A DNA stretch of 64,000 bases from DASRLE01 sp963825315 (GTDB lineage: Bacteria; Verrucomicrobiota; Verrucomicrobiia; Limisphaerales; Palsa-1400). The notes beneath the pieces were generated by a model. The model ran no database searches and had not been told where the DNA came from. It saw only the letters and a list, made by a program, of their open reading frames with translations. Position numbers and translations under genes: made by a program. Positions 24,620 to 33,134 of this stretch are shown here, in pieces. The DNA lies in the NCBI GenBank assembly GCA_963825315.1, contig CAWGST010000005.1, positions 248,001-312,000 of the forward strand, given 5' to 3'. Each line of letters starts with the position of its first letter. The first letter of the stretch is position 1.

Positions 24620-25325
24620 TGTCCAATTCACCGCCGGCCCAATAATGATTCGGCGGCAATGAGAAGGTTCTTGTTTTGTGGTCGAACGACAGCCTCGCTG
24701 GCTGCACCGCCTTGTTCGGATCGCAGGCTTGGAAATCAATGCCCCGGCCGGTTTCCGCCGCCGCGAACAAAATCATGCTGTGATTGATGGTGAGCGACGG
24801 GAATTTCACCAGATGAATGATCGGCGGAACATTGTGTTGAAGCGCGGCGCGCAGAGACGCGGCGGTGCGGGCCTGGTGCGCGCGCGAAATCGGGAATACC
24901 ATCCGCCAATGGCTCCGCAAAACATAAGACCGCCACGCCCCGCCGCATTCGGCTTTCAACAAGGGCGCGCGCGCCCCGCTGAATTCCCGCAAACCCGCAT
25001 AGCCGGGGATGACGATTTGTTTTTCGGGCGGGCAAGGACGGCGCGGATTGCGCGCCACGACTTCGCGGATGAGGCGGCGGCACGTTGGGTCATCGGGCAC
25101 CCTTTGGCTCGCGTCAAAACGGACGTGATAAAGGAATTGACGGGCCGCGCGGGTCAACACGAAACAACGGTGCCCGTAAGCCGGTTTTGGCTCGCGCCGG
25201 CTGAAACTGGTTTTTCCCGAGGCGGCGTCAAAATGGTATTCCCAGAACGTTTCATTCTCAAAGGCAAAGCTGTCCCGCGCGAACTCAAATCGGCGCGGTC
25301 CGGCGGCATGGCAATTTTTCGGCAT
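24588..25325 (-). CDS. unknown protein, possibly papain-like fold
   Basis: From the ATG at 25325 the product is 245 residues. I do not recognise it. Conserved-looking blocks are FENETFWEYHFD, YGHRCFVLTRAARQFLYHVR, GGAWRSYVLRSHWRMVFP, FPSLTINHSMILF and CDPNKAVQPARLSFD. The NHSM histidine followed some 20 residues later by DPN resembles the His-Asp/Asn part of papain-like amidases, and ECGGAW could hold the cysteine, but this is a weak guess. The start lies 48 bp from the divergent ligase gene, suggesting a shared promoter. The longer frame up to 25793 is a shadow of the ligase. Confidence 0.6.
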   Translation of the reverse strand: MPKNCHAAGPRRFEFARDSFAFENETFWEYHFDAASGKTSFSRREPKPAYGHRCFVLTRAARQFLYHVRFDASQRVPDDPTCRRLIREVVARNPRRPCPPEKQIVIPGYAGLREFSGARAPLLKAECGGAWRSYVLRSHWRMVFPISRAHQARTAASLRAALQHNVPPIIHLVKFPSLTINHSMILFAAAETGRGIDFQACDPNKAVQPARLSFDHKTRTFSLPPNHYWAGGELDIIEIYRTWLM

Positions 25326-25373
25326 AAGCAATTGGCTTGCGGAGCAAGTTAGGGTTGTATTAAGCCCCTGGCA

Positions 25374-26618
25374 ATGCTTTACGAAAGCTGGCACAACACG
25401 GTGGACGCCCGGCGCAACGACCTTGCGTTGCGCGATCTTGCTTCCGACCGGCGCTGGACGTTCGCACAATTGTTCGCCGCCGGCGAGGCGCGGCAGACAG
25501 GCCCCGGAGAAATCATTTGCCCGCAAGGCCATTCGCCCGAGTTCATTTTTTCGCTGTTGTCGGCGTGGCGTTCGGGAAAAATCGTCTGCCCGCTCGAAAC
25601 AGGGCAAACCCTGCCGGATGTCACGCCTCCACCCAAAGATTGTGCGCATTTGAAATGGACCTCGGGCACGACAGACGCAGCGCGGCTGATAGCCTTCACC
25701 GCCGAACAACTCGCCGCCGACGCCGCCCGGATCGTGTCGGCCATGGGCTTGCGCCCCGACTGGCCGAATCTCGGTGTTATTTCGCTGGCCCATTCCTACG
25801 GATTCTCAAATTTGGTGCTTCCGCTTTTGCTGCATGGCATTCCTCTGATCCTCGCGCCGGCGCCGTTGCCGGAAATCATTCGTCGCGCGGCGGCGCAAGA
25901 ACCTGCCCTGACCCTCGCCGCCGTGCCCGCTCTGTGGCGGGCCTGGCATGAGGCCGCCGGCATCCCTGCCCAAGTGCGTTTGGCCATTTCCGCCGGCGCG
26001 CCGCTGCCGTTGAATTTGGAGCAGTCGGTCTTCGCGGCGGGCGGAATCAAAATCCACAATTTTTATGGCGCATCCGAATGCGGCGGCATCGCCTACGACG
26101 CTGGCGCCCTGCCACGCACGGACGCCTCCCTGGCTGGCGCGCCCATGCCGGGCGTCAGCCTGTCTTTGAACAATGAGGGCTGCTTGATTGTTCGCAGCCG
26201 GGCCGTCGGCCAAACCTATTGGCCCCGGGAATCCGCATCACTCCGCGCCGGCCAATTTCAATCGAGCAACCTGTCCGAACTTGAAAATGGACTGGTCTTT
26301 CTGCGGGGCCGTGCGGGCGACCAAATCAATGTGGCTGGACGCAAGGTGTCGCCGGAGACAATTGAGCGCGCGCTGCTATTGCATCCGCTCGTGCGCGATT
26401 GCCTGGTGTTTGGAGCGCCCGGCGGCGATTCCGGGCGGACGGAGATGATTTTCGCGGTGGTCGCTTCCAGCGCGGGAGAAACCGAGTTGAAGCAATTTCT
26501 CCTGGGAGCGCTGCCGTCATGGCAGGTGCCGCGCCGTTGGCGGTTTGTCGAATCACTCCCCGCCGGCCCGCGCGGAAAAATCTCCCGGGCGGAATGCCGC
26601 GCGAAATTCACGGCTTGA
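25374..26618 (+). CDS. AMP-dependent acyl/aryl ligase (ANL family)
   Basis: The 414-residue protein is an adenylating enzyme, shorter than full acyl-CoA synthetases. Motifs in order are LKWTSGTTDAARLIAF (P-loop-like A3), VISLAHSYGFSNLVLPLL, LAISAGAPLP, NFYGASECGGIAYDA (A5), RAGDQINVAGRKVSPETIE (A8 hinge) and LPAGPRGKISR with the A10 lysine. Aryl-polyene clusters encode a similar ligase that loads the aryl starter on ACP. The start is the ATG at 25374. It is divergent from the unknown gene at 24588-25325. Confidence 0.88.
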   Translation: MLYESWHNTVDARRNDLALRDLASDRRWTFAQLFAAGEARQTGPGEIICPQGHSPEFIFSLLSAWRSGKIVCPLETGQTLPDVTPPPKDCAHLKWTSGTTDAARLIAFTAEQLAADAARIVSAMGLRPDWPNLGVISLAHSYGFSNLVLPLLLHGIPLILAPAPLPEIIRRAAAQEPALTLAAVPALWRAWHEAAGIPAQVRLAISAGAPLPLNLEQSVFAAGGIKIHNFYGASECGGIAYDAGALPRTDASLAGAPMPGVSLSLNNEGCLIVRSRAVGQTYWPRESASLRAGQFQSSNLSELENGLVFLRGRAGDQINVAGRKVSPETIERALLLHPLVRDCLVFGAPGGDSGRTEMIFAVVASSAGETELKQFLLGALPSWQVPRRWRFVESLPAGPRGKISRAECRAKFTA

Positions 26619-26710
26619 CGTTGTCGGGGATGATTGAATCGGCCTTGGGCGAGGATTTGGGCGCGAGTTCGGAGCTTGGCAGACAGGCCTTGTCCATCTT
26701 AAACTGACAT

Positions 26711-27193
26711 GTGAGCGCGCTTATTTATATTGAGACAACGATTCCGAGTTTCTACAACGAAACGCGAAAAGATATTGAAAGCCTTTCCCGCCATCACTGG
26801 ACGCGGAAGTGGTGGGACGAACATCGCCAGGACTACAAACTTTTCACCAGTTACGCCGTCTTGCAGGAATTGGAGAGTCCCGCCTATCCGTCCGCCAAGC
26901 GCGAGAAATCGCTGCGTCTTCTTCGCGACCTGCCAGTGCTTGGTGAAAACGCGCGCATCGGCGAAATAATTCGCGCCTACCAACGGCACAAGGTGATGCC
27001 GCAAAGTCCGACCGGCGACGCCCTTCATCTTGCGCTGGCGTCTGTCCACGGCTGCGATTTTCTGCTCACTTGGAACTGCGTTCACCTTGCCAATCCCAAC
27101 AAAATCGACCATATTAGACACGTCAACGAACGGCTCGGCCTGCCGATCCCGATGCTGTTGACGCCTGTGGATTTGCTTGGAACAAGAATATGA
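26711..27193 (+). CDS. PIN-domain toxin
   Basis: The 160-residue protein begins at a GTG (SALIYIETTIPSFYNET) with the first PIN strand and acidic residue. ELESPAYPSAK and DALHLALASVHGCDFLLTWN follow, the latter supplying further acidic residues and the (S/T)WN strand of PIN ribonucleases. It belongs to the longer PIN group in which the toxin gene precedes the antitoxin gene. The stop overlaps the next ATG by four bases. Unlike the remnant at 4898, it looks complete. Confidence 0.8.
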   Translation: MSALIYIETTIPSFYNETRKDIESLSRHHWTRKWWDEHRQDYKLFTSYAVLQELESPAYPSAKREKSLRLLRDLPVLGENARIGEIIRAYQRHKVMPQSPTGDALHLALASVHGCDFLLTWNCVHLANPNKIDHIRHVNERLGLPIPMLLTPVDLLGTRI

Positions 27194-27402
27194 AAAAACA
27201 CGCCGACCCTGGAATTGATGAAGTGCGCGCCGCCCGCATGGAAATCTCCGAGCGTTACGGTCACAATGTTGACCGGATGCTCGCCGACCACATGAAACAG
27301 CAGGGACAATACGCCGACCGCCTGGTCACGCTCAAGCCAACGCAAGGCCGGCGCAAGTCATCCCGCCGGAACGCCAAAAAGCTCACCGCTCTCCCTGCTT
27401 GA
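27190..27402 (+). CDS. antitoxin partner of the PIN toxin
   Basis: This is a 70-residue basic-ended protein (DEVRAARMEISERYGHNVDR, then ADHMKQQ and a lysine/arginine tail). The pattern IDEVRxARxxISxxxGH occurs in small proteins that follow PIN toxins. It is translationally coupled to the toxin through ATGA. No clear DNA-binding fold can be seen. Confidence 0.7.
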   Translation: MKKHADPGIDEVRAARMEISERYGHNVDRMLADHMKQQGQYADRLVTLKPTQGRRKSSRRNAKKLTALPA

Positions 27403-27408
27403 GGACAA

Positions 27409-28170
27409 ATGAGTGTGTGGATTTTTCAAGCTCTTCAGAAGGAATATGATCTTAAAAGAGAATTACGGGAGGGGCGTGATGATTGGTGGCGGGTGACACG
27501 GTTGTGGAAGGAGATGCGCAAAGGGGATAGAGTCATCTTTTGGCAAGCAGGCAAGCAAAGTGGGATTTACGGTGTTGGCGAATTAACAACTAACCCTTAT
27601 CCGGCCGAATCAAAATTTAGAGTCGATGTGAAATGCAAAAGAGAATTCCACCCTCCAATTTTAAAGAATAAATTATTAAAACATCGGGTTTTGAAAGGCT
27701 TGAGCATTCTGCAACAACCCTATCGTGGAACGAATTTCAGGGCAACCGTGGAACAGTGGAATGCTGTTGAGCAGCCTGAGGAAATTGCGGTTCAAGTATC
27801 GGGCGGAGGATTCGCAGATCCTAAGACCCGGAAAAAGGTTGAGGCCGCAGCTATTGCCTTTGTCACTCATGAGCTGAACCGGCGTGGGTTTCAAGTCCAT
27901 GACCATCAGCGCGATAACCAAGGCTACGACCTTCTGGCCGATTCCCCTTCCAGCAGATTGCTAGTCGAGGTCAAAGGTACAGACTCTTTGGAGCCTCGGT
28001 TCTTCCTGACACGAAACGAACGCCGATGCGGTAGCGAGAAGGACGAATGGAGGCTATTCGTTGTATGTAAAGCTCGATCTGCTCCCCTCCTTCACGAATA
28101 CACAGCCGACGAAATGCACCGTCGGTTCACACTTGATCCACTAGCTTGGGAATGCATGCGAAATGACTGA
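27409..28170 (+). CDS. EVE-domain / DUF3883 protein, possible modification-dependent restriction factor
   Basis: The 253-residue protein has an N-terminal EVE (PUA-like) domain: VWIFQALQKEYDLKREL, WWRVTRLWKEMRKGDRVIFW, SGIYGVGELTTNPYP. The C-terminal half matches DUF3883, a PD-(D/E)xK-like domain: AAAIAFVTHELNRRGFQVHD, NQGYDLLAD, LLVEVKGTDS and LTRNERRCG, where the aspartate and VEVKG form the nuclease-like core. EVE domains bind modified bases in DNA or RNA, so an anti-phage or modified-DNA-cutting role is plausible. The gene is clearly lower in GC than its neighbours and sits right after the PIN pair, which suggests acquisition as a small island. GAGG precedes the ATG. Confidence 0.8.
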   Translation: MSVWIFQALQKEYDLKRELREGRDDWWRVTRLWKEMRKGDRVIFWQAGKQSGIYGVGELTTNPYPAESKFRVDVKCKREFHPPILKNKLLKHRVLKGLSILQQPYRGTNFRATVEQWNAVEQPEEIAVQVSGGGFADPKTRKKVEAAAIAFVTHELNRRGFQVHDHQRDNQGYDLLADSPSSRLLVEVKGTDSLEPRFFLTRNERRCGSEKDEWRLFVVCKARSAPLLHEYTADEMHRRFTLDPLAWECMRND

Positions 28171-28212
28171 TGGATTGATCTGATGGCGCCGTCCATTCAC
28201 CGGCTGGCGTTG

Positions 28213-28659
28213 TCAAGAATGCGGCGCTTCTCCGCTCAAGGTCAATTCCGCCGACAGCACCAGCTTGTCGCCAATGCGCCCGCGCGCTTCGGCCTGGATC
28301 AAATTGCCGAGCCGCCCGATGACGCGCGCTTCCAGTTGCACGACATCTCCGGGCCGGGCCGCGCCGGAAATCTTCACCCCGCGCAACGCGGCCAGCTTCA
28401 AACCCGCCAACGGTGGAATGACCGGATCGCTTTGCGCCACCACTCCCGCGAGTTGCGCCGCCGCCTCAACGAGCAGCACACCGGGAAAAACCGGGTCGCC
28501 GGGAAAATGTCCGCGCAGAAACGGCTCGTCGCCGCGCACACGATATTCGCCCGCGCCTTCCCTGCCCGGCGTCAGGCTGGAGACCTTGTCCAGAAAGCGA
28601 AACTCCGGCCCGTGTGGCAGGAATTCCAGTCCGTTCTTTCCTGTGTTGCCGGAGCTCAT
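28213..28659 (-). CDS. FabZ-like 3-hydroxyacyl-ACP dehydratase
   Basis: From the ATG at 28659, which overlaps the LolA-like stop by four bases, the product is 148 residues. It is a hot-dog fold dehydratase with the family motif RGHFPGDPVFPGVLLVEAAA (catalytic His in GHF and acidic Glu in VEAAAQLAG). PGDVVQLEARVIGRLGNLIQ follows. In aryl-polyene synthesis such enzymes remove water after ketoreduction to build the conjugated chain. No ketoreductase gene is seen in the window, so it would have to be supplied from elsewhere. It is the last gene of a five-gene minus-strand operon. Confidence 0.88.
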   Translation of the reverse strand: MSSGNTGKNGLEFLPHGPEFRFLDKVSSLTPGREGAGEYRVRGDEPFLRGHFPGDPVFPGVLLVEAAAQLAGVVAQSDPVIPPLAGLKLAALRGVKISGAARPGDVVQLEARVIGRLGNLIQAEARGRIGDKLVLSAELTLSGEAPHS

Positions 28660-29333
28660 TTGGCAAAAGGCTCGGTGACTTTGAAATCCGTGGGCGCTTT
28701 CCATTGGAACAGTTTTTCGTCCAGGGGCGCGTTGGCCACGGCATTTGTGAAATCATTTCTCATGCGCGAACCGTCCACGAAGATCAACTCCGTGCCGGCC
28801 AGCGAAAAATCGTTTGTGGCCAGGATCACCCGCAGTTCGGGCATGATTTCGCGCGCGGCGGCGCGGCGCGGCAGAAGCGCCAGCAGCCACGTTCCGTTGG
28901 TTTTCACGAGCGATTGGATTTGAAATTGCGAATCAAATTCCTTGCGGGTCCCAGGAAAACCGGCATCCAAAAGTGACATGGCATCACGCCACTCGCGCGG
29001 CGCGGACGCGCCCAGGAGATAATGCTCCGCGCGTTTGAGCCGCGGATAAATGACGAACATTTCGTCCGCGTGCCGCAACGCGATGGTCTGCGCCGGCCGG
29101 CCCAGTTCCCAGCGAAATTGGTTGGGCGGCGCAAACCACAAGCGACCGTTGGCCGTCAACGGTTGCACGAGGGTCTTGAGCGTCCGCGTTTGCACGAAAT
29201 CTGCGGACAAGGTATGGACAGCGGCCTGGGCCGCAAACCAGCCGTCGAGCACGGCGTTGGTGTCCGCTGCGCGCAGATTCGCCGCCGCCAAAACGCAGAG
29301 GACCGCGATATAAATGGCGCCTCTGCGCGTCAC
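28656..29333 (-). CDS. LolA-like outer-membrane lipoprotein carrier homologue
   Basis: Using the GTG at 29333, whose GTGA overlaps the stop of the exporter-acyltransferase gene, the product is 225 residues starting with a signal peptide (GAIYIAVLCVLAAANLRAAD). The mature part has the LolA fold pattern: LSADFVQTRTLKTLVQPLTA, GRLWFAPPNQFRWELG, ADEMFVIYPRLKRAEHYLLG. LolA-like proteins recur in aryl-polyene and flexirubin clusters and probably carry the lipid-linked pigment across the periplasm. An ATG at 29369 is also open but would overlap the upstream gene by 40 bp. Confidence 0.8.
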   Translation of the reverse strand: MTRRGAIYIAVLCVLAAANLRAADTNAVLDGWFAAQAAVHTLSADFVQTRTLKTLVQPLTANGRLWFAPPNQFRWELGRPAQTIALRHADEMFVIYPRLKRAEHYLLGASAPREWRDAMSLLDAGFPGTRKEFDSQFQIQSLVKTNGTWLLALLPRRAAAREIMPELRVILATNDFSLAGTELIFVDGSRMRNDFTNAVANAPLDEKLFQWKAPTDFKVTEPFAK

Positions 29334-32300
29334 GCGTTGTGCGGCCAGATGGGAACAAAGTGATACCATTGGGTGATATTCTGCTCAATCGCGGGTTCAA
29401 AGACACGCATGATTTCCTGCGTCAACTGGACGCGGGCGGCCCGATTGCCAATCATGGCCCGGTCATAATGAATTTCCGGCTGGATTTCCCCCTCATAACC
29501 CCCCTCCGCCCGCACAATGCAGGCGGGCAGAATCGCGCAGCCGGAAGCGCGCGCCAATTCGGCCGCGGCAATGGAGGCGGAAAAGGGCCGGCCAAACAAA
29601 TTGACGGTGACGGCGGTGGGCGCCGCCGGGCGGTCCATCAGCAACGCCACCGTCGCGCCCTCCTGCAGGCGTTTGACGATGGCAATGAAGGCGAACGCAT
29701 CTTCGCCCACCACAATGGTTTCCACTCCCCGGAACGCGCGCGCCGCCTGCCGCAGTTCCGTCAGGCGCGGATCGGGTTCGGGTTGAGTCAACACGAGCAA
29801 TTTGAAGCCCTTGCGGGGGAGATACGCGCCGCCAATTTCCCAATTGCCCAGGTGCGGCGTGACGAGCAGGACGCCCCTGCCGCGCCCCTGGGCCGCGAGG
29901 TAAACCTCCCAGCCTTTCCATCGCACCACCCAACTGTCCAGGGCCGCGCCCGCTTCGTAACGCCAGAGGTCCGCGATTTTGAGCGCAAATTCGGTGAAGA
30001 GCGCGCGGGCGGCGCGGGTGGCCGCGGCGGCATCCGCCTTCAGAACAGGCCGCAAATTTTGAATCACCACCTCACGGCGATGCGCCGCCAGCCGCCAGTA
30101 AATCGCCGCGCCGCATTTGGCGAGCGTCCGTCCGGCGGAGGCAGGAAGATAACGGGCCAGACCCAGGCCCATTCTCCAAACGACACCCCGGTAAAGCTGC
30201 GAAGGCGAGGGCGGCTCCGGGGCGGCGGGGTTTTGTTTTTGACCGGCCAGCATTTTCCACCAAACCGGCAGCAAAAAAATCGAGGTCAACATGTTGCCCG
30301 CCAGTCCGGCCGCGCAAATCTGTCCCAGGCTGGACATGCCGGCGTTGCTCGAAAAGCCCAGGGAACCGAATCCCGCCACAGCGGTGCCGCCACACAGCAA
30401 CAGCGCGCGCCCCACAGTGCGGCGGGCCGCTTCCAGACTGCCTCCGTGCCGCCGCAGCGCCAGTTGCATGAAGATGCTGTAGTCCACGCCTGTCCCCAGC
30501 AGCAGCGGCAGCGCCATGAGATTGAGCACGTTCCACGACCAGCCCGCCATTTTCATCACCGCCAGGAGGCAAAACCCGCTCAACAACAAAATGCCCAGAC
30601 TGAGACAGATCTCCGCCATGCGGCCAAAAGCCAGCCACAGTGAAAAAAGCACCAGGCCGGCCATGGGCAGAAGCATCTTCCATAAATTATGTTTGACCAC
30701 ATCCAGCACCGCCCGCCCGAGCAAACTCCAGCTCGAAAGCCAGACGCCTTTGTCCGGGAGCGGCCCGCCAGCCGGGCCAGCGCCGCGACATCAACCGTGT
30801 CCGCCGCCGGATAAAGAAACCCTGCCGCGAAAAGGCCTTCTGGATCGTGCGCGGCGATTTTCTCAAAAATCCACCGGCTGGCCGCGTTCGTCGGCCAAAA
30901 AACATGGGTCGCGGCCGCGGCCTGCCGCCACGTTGCCAGGATTTTCCCGTTCAATGCCAGGGCGTCCCCGGTGAATCCATTGGCCAGTGCCGCCGTTCTC
31001 ATTGCGCCCGCTTCGTCCGCCAGGCGCTGCGCAATGGCGCGGTTGGCTGACTGCATTTCCGGCCGCGGCCAGAGCGCATCCGGCAGCGTGAACCCGGTCA
31101 GCAGGCGCCTGGAGACCGCGTTATCCAGCGCCGGTCTTATGGCCGCGAGCCGGCGCGCGACTTCGCCTTCATCGCGGCCGGAAACCACCAGCCAGAGAGG
31201 CTCCTGTTTTTGGCCGAGGTTTTCCTTGATGGCATTGAGCGCCGCGTAAGCTTGACTGTGGCGCGGTTCCATCGCGTGGGTGCTCGCATCCATTTTGGGC
31301 CATCCGAAAGACAAGACGACGGCGCAAAATAGAATCAATGCGCCGGTGGCGGCGAAAACCAGTTTCGCGCGCAACGGATTCAACGGTTGGGCGGCTGGCG
31401 TTTCCTTGGCAGCGGACGGTTGAGGAACGCGCCGGACCATTCGATCGGGAAACAGCGGCGGCAAAAACGCCATGATCATCACCAGGGCCGAAAGCGCGAC
31501 GCCAATGCCGACGAGCGAGCCGAGTTGGGCCAGTCCGGGCAATCCGCCGAAGTTGAGCGCCAAAAACGCCGCGATGGTGGTCGTCGCCGCCCAGAAAATG
31601 CTGGGCGCAATGGCGCGGCGGATTTCCGGCACGGAGAGGTTCGGGCAGGCCAGCGCCTCCTGGTAATGCACCACCGCGTAATCCACCGCGAGACCGAGCA
31701 GGATGGCTGCAAATCCCATGCTGACGACATTAATCGCGCCCAGAATCAAGCTGCCGAGCGCGAGCGTGCCTCCCAAAATCAGCGCGAGCAACGTCAGCAG
31801 CCAGAGCATCGGTTTCCAGCGCCGATGCGCCAGCCAAAATAAAATGGCAATGATCAGGGCCGTGCCGCCGACCGACAGCGTGATGTCGTGTTTCATGCTG
31901 CCGGATATTTCCGCGACGAACGCGGGACGGCCCGTGTAACCGATATTTGCCTGGCTCGAAGGAGACAATGAATTTTCCACAATTGTCTTCACGGCATTGA
32001 ACCATTCCGTACATTCGCGGTAACCGTTCAATTCACCGGCCGCCTTGACAAAAATAATCCGGAACGTCCCGTCGGAGGACGCGAACATATCCTGTCCCTG
32101 CCCGAATCCGGGCGCGGCGCCCGCGATGGCTGCGGGCAATTGGGTCAGGCCGAACGGGTCATAACTCAATTGCGCCAGATCGGCGGGCGAAAGGGTCGTG
32201 GCCAGCCGTTCGCGCGCGGCGATGAGGACGCTGGCAAGGTTGGTTTCCGCGAGATTATCCGCCAGCCGGCCAAAGACTTCCGGCGGTTGATTCAGCCAAA

Positions 32301-32628
32301 GATAACCAATCAACTCCGTCATTTGTTCGGGATGTTCCAGCCAGGGCGGTTGCCAGGTGGCGTCGGCCACGAGATTCGTTTCGTGGCGCAACTTCCCGGC
32401 GATGGATTGGGCGGCCGATTTTGCGGCGTCGGCGTCGGGCGCGTGGACGGTAACGATGAGTTGGCGCGCATTGGCAAAATGTTGCTGGTACATTTTAAGC
32501 CCTTGCACCGCGGGAATGCGCGCGGGAAGCAGGTTCAGCACGTCAGCGTCGAAGTGAAGCCTTGCCAAACCCGCCGCCATCGGAAGGAGCAGCACGGCCC
32601 ACCACCAGCGAAACCAACCGCGCTTCAT
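29330..32628 (-). pseudogene. MMPL exporter fused to LpxL-like acyltransferase, frameshifted
   Basis: Restoring one base at 30754-30755 gives about 1099 residues. The N-terminal 770 residues are an MMPL/RND-type exporter: MKRGWFRWWWAVLLLPMAAG, a periplasmic loop, then helices with LLGLAVDYAVVHYQ and, in the second half, LLLGTGVDYSIFMQLALRR. These GxxVDY strings are the RND helix-4 acidic motifs. The last 300 residues are an LpxL/HtrB-like acyltransferase with VTPHLGNWEIGGAYLPRKG (HX4E) and LLMDRPAA. Aryl-polyene clusters normally encode these as separate proteins. The ATG at 32628 overlaps the lipoprotein stop. The shift falls in the exporter half, just before SSWSLLGRAVLDVV. Confidence 0.82.
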
Positions 32629-33134
32629 GGAAAAAACATGCCCTCCAAAATTTCGCCTGTGCGCGCATTTTCCAGCCGCCATGAATCATCCGCCCGGCGC
32701 GTGAATTTCCAGGGGCGGCCCGGCTCCATTGCGGCGAGCGCGCGCGGCAGTTGAAACCAGGCGAACCGTGCCGGCGGCGTGCCGCGGCCGCGCCATGAAT
32801 ATCGCCCGGCCCCGAATTCAATTTGCCAGGCGCCATCCGCCACCCGCGCCGTGGCCAGCGCAAAAGGGGTTTTGGAGAATTGGATCACGTAATCGCCCAC
32901 GGCGTTGGTTGCCAGCAATAAATCGCCGGCCAGTTCGGGGCGGTTTTTGGATGGCTTCCAGACGGCCTGGCCTTGTCGCAACCGCCAGCCGGGCGACGAA
33001 AAATCAGCGGGCGGCAGAGGATGGGCCGTGCGGCACGCAACGCACAGCATCAAACTCAGCGCGAGGAGCGCGCTGCCTGAAAAAGCAGGGCGTGACGGGC
33101 GCGCGGTCGCGGCAGTTTGAGGGTGGGGATTCAA
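32625..33134 (-). CDS. small lipoprotein of the aryl-polyene-like operon
   Basis: The best start is the TTG at 33134, whose TTGA overlaps the stop of the flavoprotein gene, giving 169 residues. A hydrophobic stretch ends in ALSLMLCVACRT, a plausible though atypical lipobox. The mature part (FSSPGWRLRQGQAVWKP, LLATNAVGDYVIQFSKTPFA, WQIEFGAGRYSWRGRG) resembles the small outer-membrane lipoproteins (DUF3261 type) often found beside MMPL exporters in aryl-polyene clusters. The family call is by context and partial likeness. It is coupled to the exporter gene by a four-base overlap. Confidence 0.6.
   Translation of the reverse strand: MNPHPQTAATARPSRPAFSGSALLALSLMLCVACRTAHPLPPADFSSPGWRLRQGQAVWKPSKNRPELAGDLLLATNAVGDYVIQFSKTPFALATARVADGAWQIEFGAGRYSWRGRGTPPARFAWFQLPRALAAMEPGRPWKFTRRADDSWRLENARTGEILEGMFFP

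Noticed and set aside
26630..26707. Short frame reading IESALGEDLGASSELG, resembling the start of NadC
   Set aside because: Only 25 codons with no further similarity. It is the tail of a shadow frame across the ligase gene.
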